The translations under genes and the position numbers were made by a program. Below the pieces are notes generated by a model. That model was not told the DNA's origin, did no database searches, and saw only the letters and a program-made list of their open reading frames with translations. Shown here piece after piece: positions 1 to 9,565 of a DNA stretch of 64,000 bases (position 1 is its first letter; every line of letters starts with the position of its first letter). The stretch spans positions 124,001 to 188,000 of the forward strand of contig NZ_JAOCKJ010000008.1 of the NCBI RefSeq assembly GCF_029844725.1, read 5' to 3'. The DNA comes from Pantoea sp. GD03673 (lineage in GTDB: Bacteria > Pseudomonadota > Gammaproteobacteria > Enterobacterales > Enterobacteriaceae).

Positions 1-112
1 TGTCGATACCAGCCTCACGATGGAGAGGCGCACTTTTCCTGACCATGATTTCGTGGAATTCCTGCCCGGTACCTGGTTGCAGGATGTACTGCAGTAACTC
101 AACTGTTCTCAT
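1..112 (-). CDS. NIPSNAP-like protein, N-terminal part (runs off the left edge)
   Basis: An open minus-strand frame starts at ATG 112 and is still open at base 1, giving 37 residues. A GGAG ribosome site lies 8 bases before this ATG, so I chose it over in-frame upstream ATGs. The residues (start MRTVELLQYILQPG, then a segment ending PLHREAGID) resemble the opening of NIPSNAP-type ferredoxin-fold proteins, where a tyrosine and PG turn are followed by a PLHR-GID stretch. Only the first strand-helix unit is inside the window, so the function cannot be judged. The protein family is an inference from a short stretch. Confidence 0.5.
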   Translation of the reverse strand, partial: MRTVELLQYILQPGTGQEFHEIMVRKSAPLHREAGID

Positions 113-417
113 CAGTTCGACTCCATTGGCATACATGCTTAAATTTAACATAAGACTTCCTGGCCGCACCGCCTCAGGCGCACTCAGCGCGATTCTGCGG
201 CCAGAGGGCGTTTCCGCCATATTTCTCCGTCAAGAATCCTGAAAACTCTTCTGATGATTACGGCGCGTCTGAATGGTTAGCAGTGAGATGTATTCTCCAC
301 TGATTAGTGCTCGCTGATGTTGGAAACGTCAGCTCCTGGCATAAAGCGGACATGAAAATCATGATGACAGTGTGGCTCCGCCACATTAATCATGCTATCC
401 CGCAATGAATTCATTCC
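113..417. other. Intergenic, no gene recognised
   Basis: About 300 bases upstream of the edge gene and downstream of the GrpB-family gene. Only short frames are present, without ribosome sites or family resemblance. It should hold the promoter of the edge gene, but no clear sigma-70 pair stands out. Confidence 0.4.
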
Positions 418-930
418 TTATTGTTCTGACTCAGCCTGGGCCAGTCGTAAATGATGCGCTATAAAGTTCGCTTTGAGTGCGCTGTAGCGATGAGCATCGT
501 TCCTGCTGAGTCGTGCTGCTGAATGTTTCAGCTCAGCATACATCCCTGCGATGGTTGAGTTTTTTCGTAAATAATCGCGGAAAATAAGATGTCTTAATAT
601 CTGCATATCGCCACTAGCAAATGCATGCACCTGATGACTACGCTGATCGCCACCCTTAATGAAATATCTGCGCCCTGACATCCCGTTCTCACCGCGGACA
701 ACATAACCGGCGTGGGCCATTGCATTATTGTATCTATCCAGTTCATTGATGTCGGAGACTTCCATCAATATGTCGATTATGGGCTTTGCTGAAAGACCAG
801 GCACGGATGTGCTGCCAATGTGATGGATATCTTTAGCCACTCCACCAAGCATTGACTTTATCAGTAAACTTTCCGCTTCAAACATCTCAGGCCATTTATC
901 ATCGTATGGCACAACTATTACCGTCCGCAT
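418..930 (-). CDS. GrpB family protein (UPF0157 nucleotidyltransferase-like)
   Basis: The 170-residue product has the family length and its signature: a YDDKWPEMFEAE opening (the usual Y-x-x-x-W-x-x-x-F/Y-x-x-E), then HHIGSTSVPGLSAKPIIDI, the GSTS-VPG-KPIIDI block that resembles the active-site strand of nucleotidyltransferases. Members are sometimes annotated as GrpB or found fused to dephospho-CoA kinase. Their substrate is not established. It is a cytosolic single gene, divergent from the MBL hydrolase, in an accessory stretch. Codon use looks more A+T-rich than in the core genes to the right, consistent with acquisition, but I have no numbers for this. Confidence 0.85.
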   Translation of the reverse strand: MRTVIVVPYDDKWPEMFEAESLLIKSMLGGVAKDIHHIGSTSVPGLSAKPIIDILMEVSDINELDRYNNAMAHAGYVVRGENGMSGRRYFIKGGDQRSHQVHAFASGDMQILRHLIFRDYLRKNSTIAGMYAELKHSAARLSRNDAHRYSALKANFIAHHLRLAQAESEQ

Positions 931-1188
931 AAAGACATCCTCTCTGCACTGAGTATGTAACTCATCCCTGAACCTCTGTGTCTGACGTCGGCGCTCCCTG
1001 GTGAAAAATAGCGTCCCCCGCTGGCTCAGCTGACGATCATATATTGACCTGATTTCATCGACTAATGACCTGCGAGCATGTCACGTTCCTCAGGGATCAA
1101 CGTTTAAAGTAAACCCACTCGCCACACAGTTATCTGTTCACAGCAGGCGGGCTGTGACTTAAAACCTGATGAATTATTGGAGAAAGAA

Positions 1189-1968
1189 ATGAAGTTAACG
1201 CAAGTCCGTAATGCCACCCTTATGCTGGAATACGCTGGTAAAAAATTCCTTATCGACCCAATGCTGGCAGAAAAAGACGCCTGGGATGGTTTTGCCGGAA
1301 ATGCGCGTCCACACCTTCGCAACCCCATGGTGCCGCTGCCTGTGGCAATTGAGGATTTGCTGAATGCAGATGCGGTGATCCTGACGCACACGCATACTGA
1401 CCACTGGGACGAAGCGGCACAGAAAGCGGTACCCAAAGACATGCTTATTTATACTCAGGATGAAAATGATGCATCACTTATCCGTTCTCAGGGATTTATT
1501 AATATTCGCCTGCTGAAAGATGAAAACCACTTCGTGGATGGCCTGACGATTTACAAAACTGACGGTCAGCATGGCAGTAATGAACTCTACGCTGATACAG
1601 TATGGGGCGGATTACTGGGTGATGCCTGCGGGCTGGTATTTACGCACCAGGCCGAAAAAACTCTTTATATCGCAGGTGATACCGTCTGGGTGAAACCTTA
1701 TGTAAAAAGCCTGCAGCGTTTCCAGCCGGGCGTTGTGGTGCTGAATACCGGCTATGCCGTCAACGATCTTTACGGACAGATCATTATGGGTAAAGAGGAC
1801 ACGTTGCGTACCCTTAAGATGCTGCCGGAGACAACTATTGTTGCTTCTCACATGGAGGCGATTAACCACTGTCTGCTAACTCGCGCCGAGCTGCGAGAAT
1901 ATACCCTTGAGCACGGCATTGAAGAACATGTGCTTATTCCGGCTGACGGCGAGACCCTCGTTTTCTGA
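1189..1968 (+). CDS. MBL-fold metal-dependent hydrolase
   Basis: A 259-residue metallo-beta-lactamase-fold protein. The metal-binding motif HTHTDHWD (H-x-H-x-D-H) lies at about residues 68-75, after a beta-strand ending AVILTHTH. Further metal ligands fit the conserved aspartate in LYIAGDTVW and a late histidine in IVASHMEAINH. It resembles the L-ascorbate-6-phosphate lactonase-like (UlaG-like) branch of cytoplasmic hydrolases, whose substrates vary. The frame is open from TTG 1177, but the GGAG at 1179-1182 sits inside that extension and points to ATG 1189, which I chose. The next gene, an AraC/DJ-1 regulator, follows 125 bases later on the same strand; such regulator-hydrolase pairs are common, so it may be a target or partner (inference). 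Confidence 0.85.
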   Translation: MKLTQVRNATLMLEYAGKKFLIDPMLAEKDAWDGFAGNARPHLRNPMVPLPVAIEDLLNADAVILTHTHTDHWDEAAQKAVPKDMLIYTQDENDASLIRSQGFINIRLLKDENHFVDGLTIYKTDGQHGSNELYADTVWGGLLGDACGLVFTHQAEKTLYIAGDTVWVKPYVKSLQRFQPGVVVLNTGYAVNDLYGQIIMGKEDTLRTLKMLPETTIVASHMEAINHCLLTRAELREYTLEHGIEEHVLIPADGETLVF

Positions 1969-2093
1969 CGGGCCACAATACCTCCGTTCCGGAAAATACT
2001 CTGATGACCGGCCACTGCTGACGCTTAGCCGGTCTGCATCAACGTGTCAGCGACTGGATTTACGGTCGCTGTGACTGACGAAAGGTTAATATA

Positions 2094-3074
2094 ATGTCTG
2101 CTCTGACAGTTGCCGTCATTGTTACTGAAGGATTCAGCCCGTTTCACTTTTCAGTACCCTGCATTATTTTCGGTCCCTCAATGCCAGAACCGGATCTGTT
2201 CCGTGTCGAAATCTGTGCCCACCGATCAGGCTTAGTGCAGTCTGATATAGGACTGTCTATCAATGTGGAACACGGACTGGACCAGCTTGATGTTGCTGAC
2301 ATTATCATCGTGCCTTACTGGAACAATCCTGATGAAAAGCCTGCTCAGGTACTGCTGGAGAAGCTGATAAGCGCGTGGCAACGTGGCGCACAAGTGGTGG
2401 GCCTTTGTCTGGGCACCTACGTACTGGCTTATGCGGGTCTGCTTGACGGACATCGGGCCGCCACACACTGGGAGTATGAACAGGATTTCACAGCACGCTT
2501 TCCAGACGTTCACCTGGACAGTAATTCGCTATATACCAGCGACGAACGACTGATTACCTCTGCCGGTACGGCTGCGGGTATCGATTGCTGTCTGAGTATT
2601 ATCCGGGATCATTACGGTTCAGCCGTTGCCAACAGGGTGGCCCGAAGAATGGTGGTTCCGCCTTACCGGGAAGGTGGCCAGGCTCAGTTTATAGAGCGTC
2701 CTGTCCCGGAAACCACGCGGGACAGCAAAATGAATGAATTAATGGATTATCTGCGCCGCAATCTGGACAAACCTCACGACCTGGATTCTCTGGCTGGATG
2801 TGTCAGCATGAGCCGGCGAACGCTGACACGTCACTTTCAGAAGGCCACCGGTACTACTCTGGCAGACTGGATTAACGCGGAACGACTTCAGCGAAGCCAG
2901 GAACTGCTGGAAACGACCAGCCACAGTATTGAAAAGGTTGCCGGGATGGCCGGATTTCAGTCACCTGTATCATTCCGCCAGAGTTTTAAGTCAAAATTCA
3001 GCGTGAGTCCCAGCGAATGGCGCCGGGCTTTCCGGGGCCCTGATTTGGTTGACCGACAAAGCGACCTGGCATAA
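2094..3074 (+). CDS. GlxA/FtrA-type AraC family regulator with DJ-1/PfpI domain
   Basis: The 326-residue protein has two parts. Residues about 5-190 form a DJ-1/PfpI (class I glutamine amidotransferase-like) domain with the nucleophile-elbow-like VVGLCLGTYVLAYAGLLDG, where Cys is in the usual place, and ATHWEYEQDF downstream. Residues about 215-315 form a double helix-turn-helix AraC domain, with LAGCVSMSRRTLTRHFQKATGTT and VAGMAGFQSPVSFRQSFKSKFSVSP as the two recognition helices. The family regulates nearby genes in response to small molecules sensed by the N-terminal domain. The start has GAAAGG upstream. Immediately downstream is the IS1222-like remnant. The likely target is the MBL hydrolase or the regulator itself (inference). 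Confidence 0.88.
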   Translation: MSALTVAVIVTEGFSPFHFSVPCIIFGPSMPEPDLFRVEICAHRSGLVQSDIGLSINVEHGLDQLDVADIIIVPYWNNPDEKPAQVLLEKLISAWQRGAQVVGLCLGTYVLAYAGLLDGHRAATHWEYEQDFTARFPDVHLDSNSLYTSDERLITSAGTAAGIDCCLSIIRDHYGSAVANRVARRMVVPPYREGGQAQFIERPVPETTRDSKMNELMDYLRRNLDKPHDLDSLAGCVSMSRRTLTRHFQKATGTTLADWINAERLQRSQELLETTSHSIEKVAGMAGFQSPVSFRQSFKSKFSVSPSEWRRAFRGPDLVDRQSDLA

Positions 3075-3264
3075 TAACGAATTCGGGCCTTTAATTTTTA
3101 CTAATACTGCAAAGCAGGTTTAGGGTTCATCGCACCATCGCCTTCATGGTCCCATTAGCCAATCAACTATGTAAGTTTTAACGGTCCATGGCTGGATGAC
3201 GGGTTTTTAAGCCTGCTCCGGCTATTACTTTAAAAATTTACCGGTTCCGGTGTCTTTATTTGAT

Positions 3265-4265
3265 TGACCTGCTCCCCGTTAATCAATACATCGTGATGTC
3301 AGTAATGTCTTCATCAATTACATGAGGACATCCCCATGAAGACGCGATTTTCCGACGAAAAGATCATCAGTATTCTCCGCGATTTCGGCCCGGAAACTCT
3401 GCCGCAGGCATGCTATTTCAGAGGCCGCAGGTCTGTCGCAACGTCGTGCCTGCAGATTGGCAGGTCTGTTCCTTTCAACCTGCCGTTATTCAGCTCAGCG
3501 TCCGGCTGCTGATGCGCAGCTGTCTCCAGGCATCACAGAACTGGCTGAACACCGCCGCTTTGGTTAACGGCTCATCGGGCAGTTATTGTGTCGGGAGGGC
3601 CTTCACGTCAACCACAAGCGGGTATAGCGCATTTATCACCTTAACGGCCTGAGTGTGAAGCGCAGACGACGCCGTAAGGGGCTGGCGACTGAGCGGCTTC
3701 CGCTTCTTCGCCCGGATTCGCCGAACCTGACATGGTCGATGGATCTTGTCATGGATGCACCTGCCAGCGGCCGCCGGATTAAGTGCCTGACCTGCGTGGA
3801 TGATTTCACGAAGGCGTATCTGACGATAACTGCCGCTTTCGGTGTTTCAGGCGTTCAGGTAGCACGTACTCTGGACAGCATTGCACTATTTCGTGGCTAT
3901 CCGGCAACGATAAGAACAGATCAGGATCCGGAATTTACCTGCTGTGCGCTCGATCAATGGGCTTTTGAGCATGGTGTGGAGCGGCGACTTATCCAGCCGG
4001 GTAAGCCAACGCAGAATGGATTTATTGAGAGTTCCAACGGCCGCTTTCGGGATGAATGTCTGAATGAAAACTGGTTCAGCGATGTTCTTCATGCCCGGAA
4101 AATCATTAATGACTGGCGGCAGGACTATGACAAGTCCAGACCTCATTCATCGCTGAATTATCAGACGCCGGCAGAATTTGCAGCAGGCTGGCGAAGTGGA
4201 AATTCAGAAGGTAAACAAACCGATATTACTAGCTGATGGTTGTATCTAATATTGGAGGCAGGTCA
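3265..4265. mobile_element. IS1222-like element (IS3 family, IS407 group), decayed
   Basis: The left end begins TGACCTGCTCCCC at 3265 and the right end, read inward on the other strand from 4265, begins TGACCTGCCTCC, so the two form imperfect terminal inverted repeats sharing TGACCTGC. The enclosed reading frames are OrfA/OrfB of the IS3-family IS407 group and resemble those I remember for IS1222. The element spans 1001 bp where IS1222 is about 1.2 kb, so roughly 200 bp are missing around the OrfA/OrfB junction. The 4-bp flanks (TGAT left, CCTC right) do not match, so no target duplication survives. Confidence 0.8.
3336..4236 (+). pseudogene. IS1222-like transposase OrfA/OrfB remnant
   Basis: OrfA starts at 3336 (MKTRFSDEKIISILRDF) but loses frame and most of its length within 100 bases. 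OrfB can be followed from about 3538, with stop codons at 3565-3567 and 3625-3627 where the family has tyrosine codons. From GTG 3655 the frame is open for 193 residues and keeps the DDE integrase core: aspartate in TWSMDLVMD, aspartate in IRTDQDPEF (family usually has NGPEF or QGPEF, so a Gly-to-Asp change next to the catalytic site) and glutamate in NGFIESSNGRFRDE. The missing OrfA and nonsense codons make transposition by its own enzyme impossible. Confidence 0.85.
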
Positions 4266-4301
4266 CCTCAACAAAGATTCTGTCGCCATCGGTCCATGTG
4301 A

Positions 4302-4688
4302 TTGAGCCGTGACTTGTCAAAGTCGAGGCATTCAGAGCAGGTTGGATACCACGGGCGGCAGGAGCGGGTGTGGCTGGAGCAGATACTTCATCCTGATTTT
4401 TGTGAGATAACCCGGTCAGGACACGTTGTCACTCGCGCACAGACCATCGAGGCGTTAATCAATGAAGAAACGCTGCCGGAAATACTCAGTCATGATTTTC
4501 ACCTGGTGAGGACGGGCGAGATGAGTCTGATACTGTATTACCAGAGCTGTGACGCCGATGGCAGTCGGGCCGCACTTCGTGCGTCACACTGGCGGTGCGA
4601 GGATCAGAACTGGCGAATGGTGTTTCATCAGGGGACGCCTGCCGCAGAACCGGGTCTTATCCGCGCGCCTGATCAGCCTTCTGGCTGA
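4302..4688 (+). CDS. DUF4440/NTF2-like protein, probably 5'-truncated by the IS
   Basis: Residues from about 24 onward (WLEQILHPDFCEITRSG, later HDFHLVRTGEMSLILYY, SHWRC and WRMVFHQGTPA) match the DUF4440 branch of the NTF2-like cone fold, small proteins whose functions are mostly unknown. The family usually starts with a helix of 20 or so residues before the HPDF motif. Here that part is not recognisable and an in-frame stop at 4299-4301 precedes the only early start codon, TTG 4302. The IS right end is 36 bases upstream. I infer that the original 5' end and promoter were lost on IS insertion or decay, so the gene is probably not expressed normally. Confidence 0.5.
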   Translation: MSRDLSKSRHSEQVGYHGRQERVWLEQILHPDFCEITRSGHVVTRAQTIEALINEETLPEILSHDFHLVRTGEMSLILYYQSCDADGSRAALRASHWRCEDQNWRMVFHQGTPAAEPGLIRAPDQPSG

Positions 4689-4807
4689 CAACAGGGACTT
4701 TGGCACCCCTGTCATGCGGGTGTCAGGCTGCTGTCGGGTCAGGATCGTGTTGCTGCCCTCTGTTCCGCCGCACACTGTTCCCCTGTCTGTTACGTTGGAG
4801 AATGCGA

Positions 4808-5275
4808 ATGAGCAGCATCAACAGATTTAAAGAACATCGCCTGGCACGAGCCTGGTCACAGGAACAGCTGGCAGAAATGGCAGGACTGAGCACCCGCACC
4901 GTGCAGCGGATTGAAAATGGCGAACGACCAGGACTGGAAACCCTGAGTGCGCTGGCGGCGGTCTTCGAAGTGAACGTTGCTGATCTGACCGGTCCGCAGA
5001 ACGGAGAGGATCAGGCGCTGGATCAGCGGATTGTTGATGCGCGCCGCAGGATCGCCGGTGAAGCACGCTTTTACCGATCTCTGATTACGGCGGTGATGGT
5101 TTGCGGGCTGCTGTTTATCCTTAATCATATGACGGCACCGGATAATCGCTGGTCGCTTTGGGTGGCTGCAATCTGGGGAACGCTGCTGGCTGTCCGGGCG
5201 ATGCGGACCTTTGTTTTTCACGGGCTGACGCAGCGCTGGCAGCAGAAGCGCCTGCAAAAAATGCTGCGACGGTAA
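4808..5275 (+). CDS. XRE-family regulator with C-terminal 2TM domain
   Basis: The 155-residue product has a Cro/C1-type helix-turn-helix at residues about 6-58 (LARAWSQEQLAEMAGLSTRTVQRIENGERPGLETLSALA) followed by a linker and a 2TM domain: two hydrophobic segments (YRSLITAVMVCGLLFIL and WVAAIWGTLLAVRAM) and a basic tail. It is likely an inner-membrane-tethered regulator. The frame is open upstream to 4700, but GGAG at 4797-4800 is 7 bases from ATG 4808 and only one base from ATG 4802, so 4808 is chosen. Its target is unknown. It converges on the rutE-like gene across a perfect palindrome. Confidence 0.8.
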   Translation: MSSINRFKEHRLARAWSQEQLAEMAGLSTRTVQRIENGERPGLETLSALAAVFEVNVADLTGPQNGEDQALDQRIVDARRRIAGEARFYRSLITAVMVCGLLFILNHMTAPDNRWSLWVAAIWGTLLAVRAMRTFVFHGLTQRWQQKRLQKMLRR

Positions 5276-5311
5276 GGGGATGACCCGCAAACACGCTGTT
5301 CACAAGGTCAT

Positions 5312-5339
5312 CCGCGTCGCGATCCGGATCGCGACGCGG
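5312..5339. repeat. 28-bp perfect palindrome between convergent genes
   Basis: The half-site CCGCGTCGCGATCC is followed without a spacer by its exact reverse complement. It lies 36 bases after the XRE gene stop and 6 bases after the rutE-like gene stop. It could be a bidirectional terminator stem, but no T-run follows on either strand and there is no loop. Confidence 0.6.
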
Positions 5340-5345
5340 GCAGCA

Positions 5346-5936
5346 TCAGGCGAAGCGGCTCGCCTGCTCAAAGCTCAGTCGCGGCAGGCGCGGATGCAGT
5401 TTTGAGGCATCACCATAGCCGAGGTTAATCAGCAGGTTAACCTGATACTGACCCTCAGGGAAAAAGGCATCATTAACTTTGGCCGGATCAAAACCGGACA
5501 TCGGACCGGCATCCAGCCCCAGCGAACGGGCCGCCAGGATCAGGTAACCCGCCTGCAGGCTGCTATTACGGAAAGCGGTCTCTTTCGCCGCTTCCGGGCT
5601 GCCGGTAAACCAGCTGCGTGCATCCGCATGTGGGAACAGCGCAGGCAGCTGCTCATAGAACTCACGGTCCCAGGCCACAATCACCGTCACCGGCGCACTC
5701 ATGGTTTTATCCAGATTGCCGGAAGAGAGGGCCGGTTTCAGCTTCTCTTTGCCTTCTGCCGATGTCACGAAAACAAAACGCGCAGGCGAGCAGTTCGCCG
5801 ACGTCGGGCCCAGCGCCGTTAAGGTATAGAGCTGTTCCAGCAGGGCGTTATCAACCGGCTTATCCTGCCAGTAACTGTGGGTGCGGGCATCATTAAACAG
5901 CGTATCCAGTGCGGCAGTGTCAAGCGGTGTACTCAT
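5346..5936 (-). CDS. rutE: RutE-like nitroreductase-fold reductase (malonic semialdehyde reductase family)
   Basis: This 196-residue flavin reductase closely follows E. coli Rut[31 protein letters not shown] (FMN phosphate-binding region), [36 protein letters not shown] and a C-terminal [17 protein letters not shown]. RutE reduces malonic semialdehyde to 3-hydroxypropionate in uracil catabolism and also acts as a general NAD(P)H nitroreductase-like enzyme. No other rut genes are nearby, so here it is a lone paralogue and its physiological substrate may differ. The start has GAGAG upstream (CTCTCC on the plus strand). Confidence 0.85.
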   Translation of the reverse strand: MSTPLDTAALDTLFNDARTHSYWQDKPVDNALLEQLYTLTALGPTSANCSPARFVFVTSAEGKEKLKPALSSGNLDKTMSAPVTVIVAWDREFYEQLPALFPHADARSWFTGSPEAAKETAFRNSSLQAGYLILAARSLGLDAGPMSGFDPAKVNDAFFPEGQYQVNLLINLGYGDASKLHPRLPRLSFEQASRFA

Positions 5937-6164
5937 GCAACTCTCCTGTTACAGGCGAAAACGTTCACCTGAAGGTGTTCACGTATAGGGTGTGCGTCCG
6001 GCCCACACGGCGGGATGAAGCGGGTATCACTCACCGCAATCCGAAGCCGCACGTCTGCCCGGCGCATCTACCGTTATACGACAATGCGATGCCGTCGCAA
6101 AATAACATATCAGCAAGAATCAACGCAGAGGCGGGAATAACAGGGAAGCGAGCGTGGCGGGAAA

Positions 6165-6197
6165 TCAGGCCTGACAGCGTGTTGCCGTCAGGCCTGA
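6165..6197 (-). terminator. Stem-loop just downstream of mnmE
   Basis: Perfect 11-bp arms (TCAGGCCTGAC and its complement) surround an 11-base loop, 5 bases after the mnmE stop. The T-run on the minus strand is poor, so termination may be weak. Confidence 0.6.
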
Positions 6198-6201
6198 GGC
6201 G

Positions 6202-7566
6202 TTATTTACCGATGCAGAAGCTGGAGAAAATGCGGCCCAGCAGATCGTCAGAAGTGAACTCGCCGGTGATCTCGCTTAACGCCTGCTGAGCAACACGCAG
6301 CTCTTCCGCCAGTAATTCACCGGCGCGGGCACCGAGCAGTTGCGCTTTGCCCTGCTGTAAGTGCGTGGCTGCCAGCTCCAGCGCCTGCAGATGACGGCGA
6401 CGCGCCAGGAAGCCACCTTCCATGTTGCCAGCGAACCCCATGCTCTGCTTCAGGTGATCCCTTAGCGCGTCAACGCCCGCGCTGGTGCGTGCCGACAGGC
6501 GAATCAGTGTGTGACCATTGATTTCTGTCAGGCCCAGCGTTTCACCGGTGACATCCGCCTTGTTGCGGACCACGGTAATGGGCAGTTCCGGCGGCAGACG
6601 GGAGACGAAATCGGGCCAGATAGCCGCCGCTTCCGTGGCATCGGTGGTGGTGCCGTCCACCATAAACAGCACGCGGTCAGCCTGTTCAATCTCCTGCCAG
6701 GCACGTTCAATCCCGATGCGTTCCACTTCGTCGCTGGCCTCACGCAGACCGGCGGTGTCGATGATATGCAGCGGCATGCCATCAATATGAATGTGCTCGC
6801 GCAGGACATCACGGGTGGTGCCCGCAATGTCCGTGACGATAGCGGCGTCACGTCCCGCCAGCGCATTCAGCAGGCTCGATTTGCCCGCATTTGGCCGACC
6901 CGCAATCACCACTTTCATCCCTTCACGCAGCAGGCTGCCCTGACGCGCTTCGGCACGAACCGCATCCAGGTCACCGATCACCGTATTCAGCTGCGCTTCA
7001 ATTCTGCCGTCAGAGAGGAAATCGATCTCCTCATCCGGGAAGTCGATCGCCGCCTCAACGTAGATGCGCAGGTGAGTAAGTGCTTCCACCAGGTGATTAA
7101 CGCGGGCGGAGAAAGCGCCCTGCAGCGAGTTAACCGCCGAACGCGCCGCCTGCTCAGAGCTGGCATCAATCAGATCGGCAATCGCTTCGGCCTGCGCCAG
7201 ATCGAGCTTGTCGTTCAGAAACGCTCGCTCTGAAAACTCACCGGGCTGAGCAATACGCACGCCCGGCAGCGCCACAATGCGCTTCAGCAGCAGGTCGAGG
7301 ATCACCGGGCCGCCGTGGCCCTGCAGCTCCAGCACATCTTCGCCGGTAAAAGAGTGGGGACCGGGAAACCACAGCGCAATGCCCTGATCCAGCACGCTGC
7401 CGTCGCTGTCGGTAAACGGCAGATAATCGGCGTAGCGCGGCTTAGGCAGCTTGCCCAGCAGCTGGCGGGCGACCTCTGCCGCCTGTGCGCCAGAGACGCG
7501 CAGAATGCCTACGCCGCCGCGTCCGGGCGGCGTTGCCTGGGCAACAATGGTATCGCTGTGGCTCAT
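6202..7566 (-). CDS. mnmE: tRNA modification GTPase MnmE
   Basis: With MnmG it installs the carboxymethylaminomethyl group at position 5 of wobble uridine in tRNAs; it is cytosolic and acts as a dimer. The 454-residue product shows the N-terminal formyl-THF-binding domain ([22 protein letters not shown]), the inserted G domain with Walker [13 protein letters not shown] at about residue 226, DIAGTTRD as switch I, DTAGLRE as G3 and NKAD as G4, and the C-terminal catalytic CIGK motif that ends the protein. The open frame extends further upstream into the yidC region, but the family start [15 protein letters not shown] is at 7566. It lies 92 bases after yidC, the usual enterobacterial order. Confidence 0.97.
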   Translation of the reverse strand: MSHSDTIVAQATPPGRGGVGILRVSGAQAAEVARQLLGKLPKPRYADYLPFTDSDGSVLDQGIALWFPGPHSFTGEDVLELQGHGGPVILDLLLKRIVALPGVRIAQPGEFSERAFLNDKLDLAQAEAIADLIDASSEQAARSAVNSLQGAFSARVNHLVEALTHLRIYVEAAIDFPDEEIDFLSDGRIEAQLNTVIGDLDAVRAEARQGSLLREGMKVVIAGRPNAGKSSLLNALAGRDAAIVTDIAGTTRDVLREHIHIDGMPLHIIDTAGLREASDEVERIGIERAWQEIEQADRVLFMVDGTTTDATEAAAIWPDFVSRLPPELPITVVRNKADVTGETLGLTEINGHTLIRLSARTSAGVDALRDHLKQSMGFAGNMEGGFLARRRHLQALELAATHLQQGKAQLLGARAGELLAEELRVAQQALSEITGEFTSDDLLGRIFSSFCIGK

Positions 7567-7658
7567 AAATTTTCTCTCGCTACAAAAAACACAGGCGGTC
7601 GCTTTGACCGCCTGAGGATAGACTATTTCAAGGCGGGATGGCTCCCGCTTTGCATCGC

Positions 7659-9305
7659 TTACGCTTTCTTCTTGTCGCGGCTGTGCAGACCACGTTTTTC
7701 CAGGCCGCGATAAATCAGCTGCTGCTGGAGAATGGTCACCAGGTTGCTGACGATGTAGTACAGCACCAGACCTGACGGGAACCACAGGAAGAAGACGGTG
7801 AAGATAACCGGCATGTACGTCATGATCTTCTGCTGCATCGGATCGGTCACGGTGGTCGGTGACATCTTCTGAATGAAGAACATGGTGATGCCCATCAGAA
7901 TTGGCAGGATGTAGTACGGGTCCTGCGCTGACAGGTCATGGATCCACAGAATAAATGGCGCATGACGCAGTTCAACCGAGCCTGACAGCATGTAGTAGAG
8001 CGCCAGGAAGATTGGCATCTGAATCACCAGCGGCAGACAGCCACCCAGCGGATTCACTTTCTCTGCTTTATACAGCGCCATCATTTCCTGGCTCTGTTTC
8101 TGCTTGTCATCACCCAGACGCTCACGCATGGCCTGAATTTTCGGCTGCAGCATGCGCATCTTCGCCATCGAGGTGTACTGCGCTTTGGTCAGCGGGTACA
8201 TGATGCCACGCACGATGAAGGTGATGACGATAATGGAGAAGCCCCAGTTACCGATGAAGCTGTGGATAAATTTCAGCAGTTTGAACAGCGGCTGAGAGAT
8301 AAACCACAACCAGCCGTAATCCACGGTCAGATCAAGGTGCGGCGCAATCGCGGCCATCTTGTCCTGAATTTCCGGGCCGACCCACAGTGTTGCGCCCAGA
8401 TTCTGCTGTGCGCCCGCGGCAATGGTGACCGGTGCAGATTTATAGCCAATCGCCGCCACGCCGTTACCCAGGTTGCTGGTGTAAAGGGTGTTGGTGCCTT
8501 CGGTGCGCGGAACCCATGCCGTTGCAAAGTACTGCTGCAGCATCGCAACCCAGCCATTGCTGGTGGTAGCGTTCAGGTTCTCGTTATCCGCGATGGTGTC
8601 GAATTTATACTTCTCATATTTCGACTCGCTGGTGGAGTAGGCCGCGCCACGGAAGGTGTGCAGAGCAAAGTTGTTGCTGCCGGTATCACGGTGCTTAGGC
8701 AGGTCAATCGTCTGCTTCAGCTGGCCAAACAGCGACACTTCCAGCGGTTGCTGGGTGGTGTTGTTGACATGATAATCGACATTAACGGCATATTCGCCAC
8801 GCTTGAAGATGAAGGTTTTGGTGTAAACCACGCCATTTTCAGCGGTATAGGTCATCGGCACACGCAGTTCGGACTGGCCATCAGCCATCTCGAAATGATC
8901 CTGTGCAGTGGTGAACAGCGGACGTGCGCCGTTGTTCGGGTTATCCGGGCCATTACGACCGGTTAAACCACTCTGCGCCTGATAAAGGAACGCTGGCGTT
9001 GTTTCAAGCAGCTGGAACGGCTGGTCTGAACCCAGTTTGTCCGGGAAAGTCAGCAGCTGTGCCTGTTCAACATCACCGCCTCGGGTGTTGATATTCAATG
9101 ACAGGACATCAGTCTTAACGGTGATCGTCTGGCCCTGACCGCTGGCCGGTACACCCTGACTGGCGGTATCACCCGCTACGCTGTTTGTGCCTTGTGTGGT
9201 CTGCGTCTGCTGAGGCTGCGGAGCGTGGTCCGTCTGCCAGGCTTGCCAGATCATGAAGGTCACGAACAGAAAAGCGATGAGAAAGAGATTGCGTTGCGAA
9301 TCCAT
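7659..9305 (-). CDS. yidC: Membrane protein insertase YidC
   Basis: YidC inserts and folds inner-membrane proteins, alone or with SecYEG. The 548-residue length matches E. coli YidC. The N-terminal anchor ([18 protein letters not shown]) is followed by a large periplasmic beta-supersandwich domain (about 60-340), then the conserved core: [39 protein letters not shown] with the hydrophilic-groove arginine, the cytoplasmic coiled region [21 protein letters not shown], and the last helices ending in a basic tail (HSRDKKKA). Gene order rpmH-rnpA-yidD-yidC-mnmE is the classic cluster, and it starts 2 bases after the yidD stop. Confidence 0.98.
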   Translation of the reverse strand: MDSQRNLFLIAFLFVTFMIWQAWQTDHAPQPQQTQTTQGTNSVAGDTASQGVPASGQGQTITVKTDVLSLNINTRGGDVEQAQLLTFPDKLGSDQPFQLLETTPAFLYQAQSGLTGRNGPDNPNNGARPLFTTAQDHFEMADGQSELRVPMTYTAENGVVYTKTFIFKRGEYAVNVDYHVNNTTQQPLEVSLFGQLKQTIDLPKHRDTGSNNFALHTFRGAAYSTSESKYEKYKFDTIADNENLNATTSNGWVAMLQQYFATAWVPRTEGTNTLYTSNLGNGVAAIGYKSAPVTIAAGAQQNLGATLWVGPEIQDKMAAIAPHLDLTVDYGWLWFISQPLFKLLKFIHSFIGNWGFSIIVITFIVRGIMYPLTKAQYTSMAKMRMLQPKIQAMRERLGDDKQKQSQEMMALYKAEKVNPLGGCLPLVIQMPIFLALYYMLSGSVELRHAPFILWIHDLSAQDPYYILPILMGITMFFIQKMSPTTVTDPMQQKIMTYMPVIFTVFFLWFPSGLVLYYIVSNLVTILQQQLIYRGLEKRGLHSRDKKKA

Positions 9306-9307
9306 CG

Positions 9308-9565
9308 TTAATGTTCTCTGGTATCAAAGGTTTTTGGCGGCACAGGATCGTCACCACCCGGGTTCAAGGGGTGGCATTTTAATACGCGTTTTAATGTCAA
9401 CCAACTGCCTTTTATCAGGCCAAACCTGCGTAACGCCTCAATTCCGTAATGAGAGCAGGTCGGGTGAAACCGACAGTGTGGTCCCAGTAATGGACTGATA
9501 CCGCGTTGATAGACGCGTATCAGGACGATCAGGAGCCGCGCGCCAGGCGACAGTGACGACGCCAT
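9308..9565 (-). CDS. yidD: Membrane protein insertion efficiency factor YidD
   Basis: An 85-residue peripheral inner-membrane protein that helps YidC-dependent insertion. It has the family pattern: an N-terminal amphipathic helix ([18 protein letters not shown]), the conserved [15 protein letters not shown] with two cysteines, and [12 protein letters not shown] near the end. Its 5' end overlaps the 3' end of rnpA by 37 bases in another frame, which is the usual translationally coupled arrangement. Confidence 0.96.
   Translation of the reverse strand: MASSLSPGARLLIVLIRVYQRGISPLLGPHCRFHPTCSHYGIEALRRFGLIKGSWLTLKRVLKCHPLNPGGDDPVPPKTFDTREH

Noticed and set aside
45..242. 65-residue plus-strand ORF at the left edge
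   Set aside because: It lies opposite the well-supported NIPSNAP-like minus-strand frame and has no ribosome site or family resemblance.
3410..3652. 80-residue ORF inside the IS
   Set aside because: It reads the decayed transposase in a shifted frame; the true frame is interrupted by TAA 3565 and TAG 3625.
3261..4269. Target-site duplication around the IS1222-like element
   Set aside because: The 4-bp flanks TGAT and CCTC do not match.
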